In this document: positions 33,201-36,680 of the stretch, one piece after another
How the letters are laid out: each line of letters opens with the position of its first letter
Numbering within the stretch: position 1 is the first letter of the stretch
DNA from: Gymnorhina tibicen
Taxonomy: Eukaryota; Chordata; Aves; Passeriformes; Artamidae
Length of the DNA: 64,000 bases
Direction of reading: 5' to 3'
Assembly (NCBI GenBank): GCA_013399875.1
Contig: VXAZ01006882.1
Span: forward strand, 124,001-188,000
The notes under the pieces: model-generated
Database searches by the model: none
Told to the model about the DNA's origin: nothing
What the model saw: only the letters and a program-made list of their open reading frames with translations
Made by a program: the position numbers and the translations under genes

Positions 33201-35819
33201 GTTCTCTTCAGACCTAGACAGTTGGCTGGTAGTAAAAGTAAAAAAAAAATAGCAGCAAGGGAGTAGAGCAGGAGAGAAAACAGGCAAGGATGAGCAGAGT
33301 GGGAGTGAAGGACAAGGGCCAGGAAGGAACTGGAATCAAACAAGCTCATTTACAAGGCCAACTGCGCATTTTCAGCCAATCTACCACAACAATTCAGTTT
33401 TTGATAGGAAGTAAGAAAACACAGTTCAACTGTTGGAGCTCCTGGCCAGCTGAGAAAGCAGGGAAGATGAGAAAGAGTATGAGCATAGGCACAATGATAC
33501 ACAGGATGGAAAAAAGAATTCTAATATCAGAAGGAGAAACCAGGATGAGCCAAATAGTGTAGAAAGAGGAAGGAAGTTTAGGGCAGCTTCTAAAGCTGAT
33601 CCAGTTAAAAGTTCCCCTGAGATACAGCAACATACCTTCACAAAATTCACTGGAGAAACCAAAGCAAAAGAAAGTTGGTCAAAACGCGCTGGGCACATAA
33701 TTTTTTGTAAACTGTCACTAGAATGTAAAGTTCTAAAGAATGAAAGAAACCGAAAGATCATGATGGTCAGGGAAAGTGGTTACCTGCCTGTCACCTGATC
33801 TAAACCAGGACTAGAACCTAGAAGAGAAGTAAGGATTATCTGGAGAGCCTCAGTTCTCATCACTGTTTTCATTCACGTTATAGCAAAAGATGATTGAGGC
33901 AGACCTGGTAACAGCTATCACATACAAGAAGGCTACTACAAAGTAAAAGTGAACAATCTTCTCCCTGTGTCCCTGATCAGTACCATACGAACTAAGAGCT
34001 TTAAACTGCAGAAAGAAAGACTGAAGTTAGGCATTAGCAAAGCTTTTCTAATATGGAAGTCAGTCTTCATCATCACAAGGTTTTAGGAATTGCTTAGGAA
34101 ACACATGCTGAAAATGGCCTGAAGCACAACTGATCACGCCTGTTTGACTCCCTGAGGTCCCCTTCAGTTCTGCAGGTCTATGACTTTATGATACAGTGTT
34201 TTCTAGACAGTGCTGAGGGAACATGGTGCTGAAAGAAAAGCTAATCAATAATGCAAATGATCCCCATCAGGGGAACTCAGGCTCACTTTCTGATATGTAC
34301 CAACTTCCTATTATTTTACAAAACAGCATGGAATCACCAGGTAGATTAACAAACACGGCCATTTTCCTCCCAAGAGAAGCAAGCAATTGCAAGGTATACT
34401 ATGCATGTGCTAGGACAATCTCATCATGTTGAGGTGCTTTTGGTTGGGATTAACATTCTGGTGATTTATATTTACATATGCAAACTTACTGGGATCCCGT
34501 TGATGCCCTGAAATCCTGGAACTCCCATTGGACCCTGAAGAAAAAGAGTACACATTATATTTCACTTCATTGGTCTGTATATTGCAGTCACCTGTGAGAT
34601 ATTTTTCACTCCAACACTTTCAGTCTTGGACTTCTGCTTTCAAAACCAAAAGGAGCAAACTATCTCATGCAGATTCTCTCTGACCATAGGGGTCAGTGAA
34701 GACAAGAACTGAGCATCTGAGCTTGACTGGATGCCAGATAAGTGCTTTGGGAATGTTTTAATCAGGCAATTTAAAGTAAAAATATAATCTCCTACTGCAC
34801 ATCTGGAGAAAACAAGATGCCAAGAAAATAAACAATCTGCTATAAACTTAACCCTTGACTTTCCAGGAGTTCCAACAAGACTTACGTATTTTTCTGTCTA
34901 TACTTGGATAGGACCCTCAGAGATATGCAGACCACTGCATTAAGTTCAGACTGCCTGAGCTGCAAGTAATTACCACATTTTGTTGCTCTGCTCTGGATAG
35001 CAGCAAAACAGACTGTGTAAGCAGAATACCCAGCCTAAATTGTTCTTGCTTTGGAAAGGTAAAGTATATTGCTCCCACAAGGGATGAAGAGAGCGAGAAT
35101 CTTACGGCATGTTGGTATTGCATATGTATCATTTCAGGGGATAGAAACAGTTCTGGAGTAAATGGATTTTTTTCAGTGCAAAGAAATTGTTTCCAATCTT
35201 GCACATTGCATTCATTGACACCTATACCTAGCCCTTATGGATTACTCCATTTATTATGACATGGTTTACCATATTCTTTCTGTTAGAAATAACTTTGCAC
35301 CTGCAAAACTGGACTGCAGATTTTGTTTAGTACCCATTCTTTTTGCTTTTCTAGACACCAGCTCAGGATCTTCTACACAGGAGCCAGCTCCATGTCTCCC
35401 TGAATAACACCCACGGTCCCCTGGGCACGTGAAGTGACAGACTACTTGCAACAGCAATACTCATTTGGCTGTGGTTCACCTACTAGGATGGTTATACTGT
35501 TCAGCAGCTTTAGCATCTGTATTCTCATTCAAAAATAAATGCAGGCAATTCTCTAAAGATACTGTTGAAGTGCCATTGTATTTTTATCCCTAGACAGACA
35601 GCCCAAGATTATCTTTATTCACTCAAAAATATATACAAGGCCATAGAACTATTGCAGAGCCAGAAAAGTCACCATTGAGCCTACCTTGTCACCCTTCTGT
35701 CCAGCTGGTCCAGGAGGACCCACTGCTCCTCTCTCACCTTTTGCTCCAGGCAAACCTTCTGGCCCAGTAAATCCAGGTGCTCCTATTGGTCCTGGAAGCC
35801 CAATTGGTCCTGGTCGACC
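159..35819 (-). CDS. COL4A6: COL4A6, collagen type IV alpha-6 chain, internal part (34 exons w1-w34)
   Basis: This is the partial gene for the alpha6 chain of basement-membrane collagen IV. The secreted chain assembles with alpha5(IV) into alpha5-alpha5-alpha6 trimers in basement membranes such as those of smooth muscle, skin and Bowman's capsule. I joined 34 exons giving 1,177 codons of interrupted Gly-X-Y repeat, all in frame, with gt donors and ag acceptors. The chain assignment comes from interruptions I recognise from mammalian COL4A6: [43 protein letters not shown] and GD-FGAE-G. The full-length family is about 1,690 residues. Missing on the right are the signal peptide and the cysteine-rich 7S start. 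Missing on the left are the distal helix and NC1 domain. The gene looks functional. The close paralogues COL4A2 and COL4A4 lack this set of motifs. Confidence 0.95.
1553..1624 (-). CDS. COL4A6: COL4A6 exon w33
   Basis: A 72-bp exon, split glycine at both ends: [23 protein letters not shown]. Close to mammalian alpha6 [15 protein letters not shown]. Acceptor ...cctcag|GC behind a pyrimidine-rich stretch, donor CCAG|gtaaag. The next intron is 1,268 bp, AT-rich, without recognisable elements. Confidence 0.94.
2040..2147 (-). CDS. COL4A6: COL4A6 exon w32
   Basis: A 108-bp exon, split glycine at both ends: [35 protein letters not shown]. Uninterrupted. Acceptor ...ttttag|GA, donor AAAG|gtatat. 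The next intron is 415 bp. Confidence 0.93.
2878..2985 (-). CDS. COL4A6: COL4A6 exon w31
   Basis: A 108-bp exon, split glycine at both ends: [35 protein letters not shown]. Uninterrupted. Comparable with mammalian TKGRDGLIGNIGFPGNKG. Acceptor ...tttcag|GA, donor GCAG|gtactg. The next intron is 730 bp and AT-rich. Confidence 0.92.
3349..3423 (-). CDS. COL4A6: COL4A6 exon w30
   Basis: A 75-bp exon, split glycine at both ends: [16 protein letters not shown], then ERGDPGFP. The one-residue interruption GESVG sits where mammalian alpha6 has GQTVEISG. Acceptor ...ttccag|GT, donor CCAG|gtaaag. The next intron is 363 bp. Confidence 0.92.
3913..3976 (-). CDS. COL4A6: COL4A6 exon w29
   Basis: A 64-bp exon with whole GGT at its start: [19 protein letters not shown] then PK and a split G. 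Acceptor ...tttcag|GGT, donor AAGG|gtaaga. A phase 0 to phase 1 exon, like w14 and w20. The next intron is 489 bp. Confidence 0.92.
4235..4416 (-). CDS. COL4A6: COL4A6 exon w28
   Basis: A 182-bp exon starting with split glycine: [15 protein letters not shown], interruption GSASKERG, then [15 protein letters not shown], ending [11 protein letters not shown] in phase 0. Acceptor ...ccag|GT. The donor AGG|gtaaat preserves a whole Arg codon, so w29 starts with an intact Gly. Total length with w29 equals my recollection of the mammalian segment. The next intron is 258 bp. Confidence 0.93.
4725..4850 (-). CDS. COL4A6: COL4A6 exon w27
   Basis: A 126-bp exon, split glycine at both ends. It encodes [18 protein letters not shown], then [15 protein letters not shown], ending GFPGPR. 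It carries a long non-collagenous interruption ([12 protein letters not shown]) where mammalian alpha6 has PSPRRPMSNLWLK: same place and near-same length with divergent sequence. Acceptor ...cttcag|GT, donor AGAG|gtattt. The next intron is 308 bp. Confidence 0.93.
5078..5221 (-). CDS. COL4A6: COL4A6 exon w26
   Basis: A 144-bp exon, split glycine at both ends: [44 protein letters not shown]. Uninterrupted Gly-X-Y. Matches mammalian alpha6 EKGSVGFVGFPGIPGLPGIPG. Acceptor ...cacag|GT, donor AAAG|gtgaga. The next intron is 227 bp. Confidence 0.94.
5897..6067 (-). CDS. COL4A6: COL4A6 exon w25
   Basis: A 171-bp exon, split glycine at both ends: [45 protein letters not shown], ending FSGPK. No interruption. 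The GDVGP-GPAGMKG and GPFG-DG blocks resemble my recollection of COL4A4 more than human COL4A6, which has interruptions here (SIVKKG, ALSG). The phase and flanking exons still place it in COL4A6. Acceptor ...ttcag|GA, donor AAAG|gtaaga. The next intron is 675 bp. Confidence 0.92.
6068..8044 (-). other. COL4A6: Intron between w24 and w25 (1,977 bp)
   Basis: AT-rich intron with no open Gly-X-Y stretch on the minus strand and no repeat I recognise. Mammalian COL4A6 has, as I recall it, a comparable number of residues between the flanking exons, so no missing exon is required here. Confidence 0.7.
8045..8206 (-). CDS. COL4A6: COL4A6 exon w24
   Basis: A 162-bp exon encoding split-Gly then [30 protein letters not shown] and [12 protein letters not shown], ending GAP plus G. 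Uninterrupted Gly-X-Y with Y=Gly once. Mammalian alpha6 has GKPGLLGPKGERG and PYGIKGKSG here. Acceptor ...tccccag|GG preceded by ctctgt, donor CCAG|gtatgt. The next intron is 1,838 bp (6,207-8,044 region without recognisable elements). Confidence 0.93.
8442..8663 (-). CDS. COL4A6: COL4A6 exon w23 (longest exon)
   Basis: A 222-bp exon, split glycine at both ends, from [15 protein letters not shown] to [10 protein letters not shown]. It carries the interruption GDVFGAESG, equivalent to mammalian alpha6 GDIFGAENG, and the following [13 protein letters not shown]. Acceptor ...tttaag|GC with a short T tract, donor AAAG|gtaagc. It is the longest exon in the window. The next intron is only 235 bp. 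Confidence 0.94.
9415..9522 (-). CDS. COL4A6: COL4A6 exon w22
   Basis: A 108-bp exon, split glycine at both ends, encoding [15 protein letters not shown], then [15 protein letters not shown], ending LQGES plus G. Uninterrupted Gly-X-Y. Matches mammalian GPKGSRGLPGTPGQPG in this position. Acceptor ...cttag|GT, donor TCTG|gtaaga. The next intron is 751 bp. Confidence 0.93.
9925..9996 (-). CDS. COL4A6: COL4A6 exon w21 (PCIVPG cysteine interruption)
   Basis: A 72-bp exon encoding split-Gly then [18 protein letters not shown] and FPGLP plus split G. The interruption [10 protein letters not shown] with its single cysteine is a close match to mammalian alpha6 GITLPCIIPGSYG. Acceptor ...ttgtag|GT, donor CCAG|gtaggg. 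The next intron is 402 bp. Confidence 0.95.
9997..13230 (-). other. COL4A6: Intron between w20 and w21 (3,234 bp)
   Basis: Largest intron of the 3' exon cluster. No exon-like or gene-like sequence. It contains a near-palindrome at 10,444-10,465. The stretch around 12,080-12,190 is locally GC-richer with short minus-strand coding potential, but it has no Gly-X-Y periodicity. Confidence 0.7.
10444..10465. repeat. Near-perfect palindrome, 10-bp arms
   Basis: taaatgtgca, two-base spacer ca, tgcacattta. Intronic, between w20 and w21. No function evident. Confidence 0.85.
13231..13414 (-). CDS. COL4A6: COL4A6 exon w20
   Basis: A 184-bp exon starting with whole [21 protein letters not shown], then KGHRGETG, and a GSPGVGYPG interruption. 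It ends GLPGPP plus split G. The opening is nearly identical to mammalian alpha6 [18 protein letters not shown]. Acceptor ...gcacag|GGT, donor CCAG|gtaggt. It is followed by a 3.2-kb intron. Confidence 0.94.
13977..14156 (-). CDS. COL4A6: COL4A6 exon w19 (contains Ala at a Gly position)
   Basis: A 180-bp exon of 60 codons in phase 0. It opens [16 protein letters not shown], passes the interruption DPSYATVKG and ends [12 protein letters not shown]. Two oddities occur. The leading ASA creates a GPPASAG interruption at the junction. The triplet after GDRGAT reads APR instead of G-X-Y, with GCG at 14,055-14,057 where Gly is expected. Acceptor ...tgtag|GCT, donor CCA|gtaagt. The next intron is 562 bp. 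Confidence 0.92.
15114..15274 (-). CDS. COL4A6: COL4A6 exon w18 (CACDGG cysteine pair)
   Basis: A 161-bp exon beginning with a split glycine, then [18 protein letters not shown], and ending GAPGLRGPP. The DCACDGGV interruption with two cysteines is shared with mammalian alpha6 (FCACDGGV) and related to alpha4 and alpha2 chains; such pairs can form loop or inter-chain disulfides. Acceptor ...tccag|GA. Donor CCG|gtaagg leaves phase 0. The next intron is 957 bp. Confidence 0.94.
16129..16215 (-). CDS. COL4A6: COL4A6 exon w17
   Basis: An 87-bp exon whose first bases GG complete an Arg codon, giving [18 protein letters not shown], and which ends GPKGYK plus a split G. The interruption LPRTILSG sits where mammalian alpha6 has a longer non-collagenous stretch (about 13 residues before SGFPG, as recalled). 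Acceptor ...ccccag, donor AAAG|gtaatt. The next intron is 854 bp. Confidence 0.9.
17505..17654 (-). CDS. COL4A6: COL4A6 exon w16
   Basis: A 150-bp exon reading (G)AT GGA ATG GGC..., giving [16 protein letters not shown] and [15 protein letters not shown]. It ends GLPGLP plus C, which joins GG of w17 to make Arg. The GRATIG interruption matches mammalian alpha6 GRTTIG. Acceptor ...gtctag|AT, donor CCAC|gtatgt. Both of its split codons encode non-glycine residues, unusual among the phase-1 junctions here. The next intron is 1,289 bp. Confidence 0.92.
18460..18570 (-). CDS. COL4A6: COL4A6 exon w15
   Basis: A 111-bp exon encoding 36 whole codons plus a split codon at each end. It opens with split-Gly then [18 protein letters not shown] and ends [10 protein letters not shown]. 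The last base G joins AT of the next exon to give Asp, producing the interruption LERD. Acceptor ...aatag|GT, donor GAGAG|gtaaag. The next intron is 805 bp. Confidence 0.92.
19316..19385 (-). CDS. COL4A6: COL4A6 exon w14 (phase switch)
   Basis: Encodes 23 residues plus one base: [19 protein letters not shown], then VVIS, then the G of a split glycine. The long interruption [11 protein letters not shown] aligns with mammalian alpha6 DVFIDIDGAVIS. It starts phase 0 (...ttacag|GGT) and ends TCAG|gtacac. From here to the 3' side most junctions split a Gly codon. The next intron is 745 bp. Confidence 0.93.
19760..19784. repeat. Perfect inverted repeat, 11-bp stem, 3-nt loop
   Basis: atgagatagct, loop gtg, agctatctcat. 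It lies in the intron between w13 and w14 and would form a tight hairpin in either strand's transcript. Confidence 0.9.
20695..20748 (-). CDS. COL4A6: COL4A6 exon w13
   Basis: Encodes 18 residues, [18 protein letters not shown], pure Gly-X-Y in a 54-bp exon. Phase 0; acceptor ...ttgcag, donor AAG|gtaact. Its 3' junction with w14 is the last in the unbroken series of intact Gly codons at the 5' end. The next intron is 1,309 bp and carries a perfect hairpin at 19,760-19,784. Confidence 0.92.
21762..21806 (-). CDS. COL4A6: COL4A6 exon w12
   Basis: Encodes 15 residues, [15 protein letters not shown]. Phase 0; acceptor ...ttctag, donor AAG|gtgaaa. The mammalian counterpart, as I recall it, is slightly longer (GPMGSEGVQGPPGQQGKK), so this exon may be one Gly-X-Y triplet shorter here. 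The next intron is 1,013 bp with no recognisable element. Confidence 0.9.
22274..22333 (-). CDS. COL4A6: COL4A6 exon w11
   Basis: Encodes 20 residues, [20 protein letters not shown]. It includes a short interruption near its start, equivalent to mammalian GLGTTGEKGEKGEKGIPG. Phase 0; acceptor ...ccacag, donor AGG|gtaggt. The next intron is 467 bp. Confidence 0.93.
23734..23787 (-). CDS. COL4A6: COL4A6 exon w10
   Basis: Encodes 18 residues, [18 protein letters not shown]. Phase 0 at both ends; acceptor ...tgccag, donor CCG|gtaagg. 54-bp exons are a collagen hallmark. The next intron is 1,400 bp and unremarkable. Confidence 0.93.
24810..24902 (-). CDS. COL4A6: COL4A6 exon w9 (alpha6-diagnostic interruption, weak donor)
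   Basis: Encodes 31 residues beginning [16 protein letters not shown] and ending [14 protein letters not shown]. The [16 protein letters not shown] interruption is almost identical to mammalian COL4A6 and is the strongest single identity marker. Acceptor ...ctacag|GGC. The donor AAG|gtctgt fits the consensus poorly at +3 and +4; a second gt (gtaaat) lies 4 nt downstream but would shift the frame. The next intron is 1,022 bp and featureless. Confidence 0.95.
25757..25798 (-). CDS. COL4A6: COL4A6 exon w8
   Basis: Encodes 14 residues, [14 protein letters not shown]. The GLGFQG two-residue interruption is shared with alpha1, alpha5 and alpha6 chains, and the leading [12 protein letters not shown] is the alpha6 or alpha5 form. 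Phase 0; acceptor ...tcctag, donor AAG|gtaagt. The next intron is 854 bp. Confidence 0.94.
25936..25971 (-). CDS. COL4A6: COL4A6 exon w7 (36-bp mini-exon)
   Basis: Encodes 12 residues, [12 protein letters not shown]. Phase 0; acceptor ...ttttag, donor AAA|gtaagt with a strong consensus. Only 137 bp of intron separates it from exon w8, the shortest intron in the window. Conserved in size with the mammalian gene as recalled ([12 protein letters not shown]). Confidence 0.92.
26594..26656 (-). CDS. COL4A6: COL4A6 exon w6
   Basis: Encodes 21 residues, [20 protein letters not shown] then Q, uninterrupted Gly-X-Y, comparable with mammalian GPQGAPGFPGAVGPAGPPGLQ. Phase 0 at both ends; acceptor ...ttatag, donor CAG|gtagga. 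The next intron is 622 bp with no recognisable element. Confidence 0.93.
27074..27109 (-). CDS. COL4A6: COL4A6 exon w5 (36-bp mini-exon)
   Basis: A 12-residue exon, [12 protein letters not shown], matching mammalian alpha6 GDPGLPGLDGIT in size and sequence. Phase 0 at both ends; acceptor ...tttttag, donor CCT|gtaagt. It is too short to stand out as an open reading frame. The next intron is 417 bp and featureless. Confidence 0.92.
27987..28055 (-). CDS. COL4A6: COL4A6 exon w4
   Basis: Encodes 23 residues, [20 protein letters not shown] then GMK. The interruption after GEP (VFAQ) aligns with the mammalian alpha6 GDPVLAPGSFKGIK. Phase 0 at both ends. The acceptor has a run of 13 T just upstream (an A run on the plus strand at about 28,062-28,074), followed by atcag. 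Donor AAG|gtaaga. The next intron is 877 bp and AT-rich. Confidence 0.93.
28390..28650 (+). mobile_element. CR1 LINE fragment, plus orientation
   Basis: The stretch reads like the internal 3' part of the CR1 consensus: 'gcaagatgctgcaactg', 'ggggcaatcccaa', 'ggattgaaagcagccctcga', 'aaggacttggag', 'gcagcccagaaaaccac' and 'tatcctgggctgcatc'. It is 5'-truncated and lacks the usual terminal part. It lies in the intron between w3 and w4, antisense to the gene. CR1 is the dominant retrotransposon of birds and other sauropsids. Boundaries are approximate. Confidence 0.85.
28816..28932 (-). CDS. COL4A6: COL4A6 exon w3, with 7S-region Cys and N-glycosylation sequon
   Basis: Encodes 39 residues starting [16 protein letters not shown]. 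It continues with CNGT, which holds a cysteine and an N-x-T glycosylation sequon at a position conserved in all collagen IV 7S regions as I recall them. The cysteine can take part in 7S inter-chain crosslinks and the Asn carries N-glycan in this family. Phase 0 at both ends, acceptor ...cacag|GGT, donor CCT|gtacgt. The next intron (760 bp) contains a CR1 fragment. Confidence 0.95.
30265..30345 (+). mobile_element. MIR/CORE-SINE-like relic
   Basis: The stretch 'attttatagatgggaagctg', 'gggacacacag' and 'agagtgactttctcaaggat' resembles the well-known MIR core (ttttacagatgaggaaactgag … gtaacttgcccaaggtcaca). Such copies are ancient and heavily diverged. Identification is by eye only. Confidence 0.45.
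31686..31716 (+). repeat. Direct repeat of 15-16 bp
   Basis: caattgaaacacaagc is followed immediately by caattgaacacaagc, differing by one A. A third caattga follows at 31,721. Intronic, no function evident. Confidence 0.8.
34140..34200 (+). mobile_element. Probable CR1 3'-tail remnant
   Basis: The block 'ctgaggtccccttcagttct' followed by 'tctatgactttatgata' resembles the CR1 3' end (…aggtcccttccaac… with ATTCTATG-like terminal repeats). Short and diverged, so tentative. Confidence 0.4.
34490..34534 (-). CDS. COL4A6: COL4A6 exon w2
   Basis: Encodes the 15 residues [15 protein letters not shown], nearly identical to the mammalian alpha6 segment and one of the best identity markers in the window. 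Phase 0 at both ends: an ...cttcag acceptor before GGT and a CCA|gtaagt donor. It belongs to the helical part of the N-terminal 7S region. It is followed by a 5.6-kb intron, the second largest in the window. Confidence 0.95.
35685..35819 (-). CDS. COL4A6: COL4A6 exon w1 (5'-most in window)
   Basis: Encodes 45 residues of uninterrupted Gly-X-Y, opening [16 protein letters not shown] and closing GPAGQKGDK. It starts with a whole GGT codon after an ...tattag acceptor and ends AAG|gtaggc. In mammalian COL4A6 the equivalent exon follows the cysteine-rich 7S segment ending EKGAR, so this is probably the third exon of the gene. No upstream exon is visible for the remaining 28 kb. The following intron is 1,150 bp and shows nothing recognisable. 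Confidence 0.95.
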
Positions 35820-35939
35820 CTAATATGCAATAAAAAAAAGTCAATGCACCATGTCCACAAACTCCTCTGTAATTACTCTTTCCAACCCAATTTTTAATGC
35901 AATTTGATACCTCTCTGGGTAGTTAGGACATACTAAAGT

Positions 35940-36057
35940 TTTCCCTGTCCATTCTCAGACAAAGACTGCTCAAAATTGCACATAGGACTTGAGATGGGGC
36001 CACACCAGCACGGAGTAGAGAAGGACAACCACCTCCCTCGACCAGCTGGTGATGTGC
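35940..36057 (-). mobile_element. Second, internal CR1 fragment abutting the first
   Basis: The plus-strand blocks 'ggggccacaccagcacggag' and 'accacctccctcgaccagct' are characteristic antisense CR1 text. In the element they lie further 5' than the sequence of the neighbouring fragment at 36,058-36,475. Their order here is therefore not that of one continuous element; this is a separate or rearranged copy in the same orientation. Boundaries are approximate. Confidence 0.65.
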
Positions 36058-36475
36058 TGAATCATTACTGTTGGAAAATCCCTCCAAGATCACGTTCAAC
36101 CTCTGACTGAATACCACCACGCACACTAAACCATACTGCCAAGTGCCACGTTCATTCATTTTTCGAACACTTCCACACATAGTGACTCTTAATCACTCTT
36201 GCAGTGAAGAAATTTTTCTGAATATCCAACCTGAGTCTCCCCTAGCACAACTCGAGGCCGCTTCCCCTTGTACTATCGCTGATTGCCCAGAAGAGGCTGA
36301 TCCCCACCTCACCACGACCTCCTTTCAGAAAGCAATAAGGTCCCCACTGAGCCTCCTCTTCTCCAGGCTAAACAAGCCCAGCTCCATCAGCCGCTTCTCA
36401 TCAGACTTGGGCTCCAGACCCTTCAGCTGTTCTGCTGCCCTTCTCTGGACACGCTGCAGCGCTCAGTGTCCGGGG
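36058..36475 (-). mobile_element. CR1 LINE fragment, minus orientation, with 3' end
   Basis: Read on the plus strand this is the antisense CR1 sequence. It includes the 3' end near 36,060-36,110 (aatcattactgttggaaaat), the 'gaagaaatttttctgaatat' block at about 36,207 and the 'agcctcctcttctccaggct' block at about 36,350. It ends near the 'ctggacacgctgcagc' block at about 36,445. The plus-strand ORF across it is non-functional repeat sequence. It lies about 240 bp upstream of exon w1, same strand as the gene. Confidence 0.88.
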
Positions 36476-36680
36476 TTACAGCAAGAAATGCCCGTCCCCT
36501 GGAAGAAGCCAGGCGCAGGGAGGAGCAGCGCGCTCCCGCGGGTGCAGCGCCGGGCGCTGCCGGCAGATGGCGCGGGCCCCGCGGGGACCCGCTGCGGGCG
36601 CTGCCGCCCGGCCCCGGCTCGGGAGATGCCCTCGAGTGCCGGGCACCGCTCCGTGTTACCGTGTTCGCACCTCCCTTCTG
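36476..36680. promoter_or_regulatory. GC/CpG-rich patch with CTCF-like motif
   Basis: About 200 bp with many CpG dinucleotides in an otherwise AT-rich intron. It contains ccggcagatggcgc at 36,560-36,573, close to the core of the CTCF consensus (CC..CAG.GGGCGC). It directly follows the CR1 fragment and lies about 0.7 kb upstream of exon w1. It could be an insulator or enhancer element, a methylated CpG relic, or GC-rich repeat sequence. No transcription start or exon can be shown. Confidence 0.35.

Larger units (their letters stand above)
28933..34489 (-). other. COL4A6: Intron between w2 and w3 (5,557 bp)
   Basis: No exon-like sequence. It holds a MIR/CORE-SINE-like relic (about 30,265-30,345), a short direct repeat at 31,686-31,716 and a probable CR1 tail near 34,140-34,200. 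The rest is AT-rich unique sequence. Confidence 0.7.

Noticed and set aside
159..35819. Identity as COL4A2, COL4A4 or COL4A5
   Set aside because: Interruptions [31 protein letters not shown] and [14 protein letters not shown] fit alpha6 and not the other chains as recalled.
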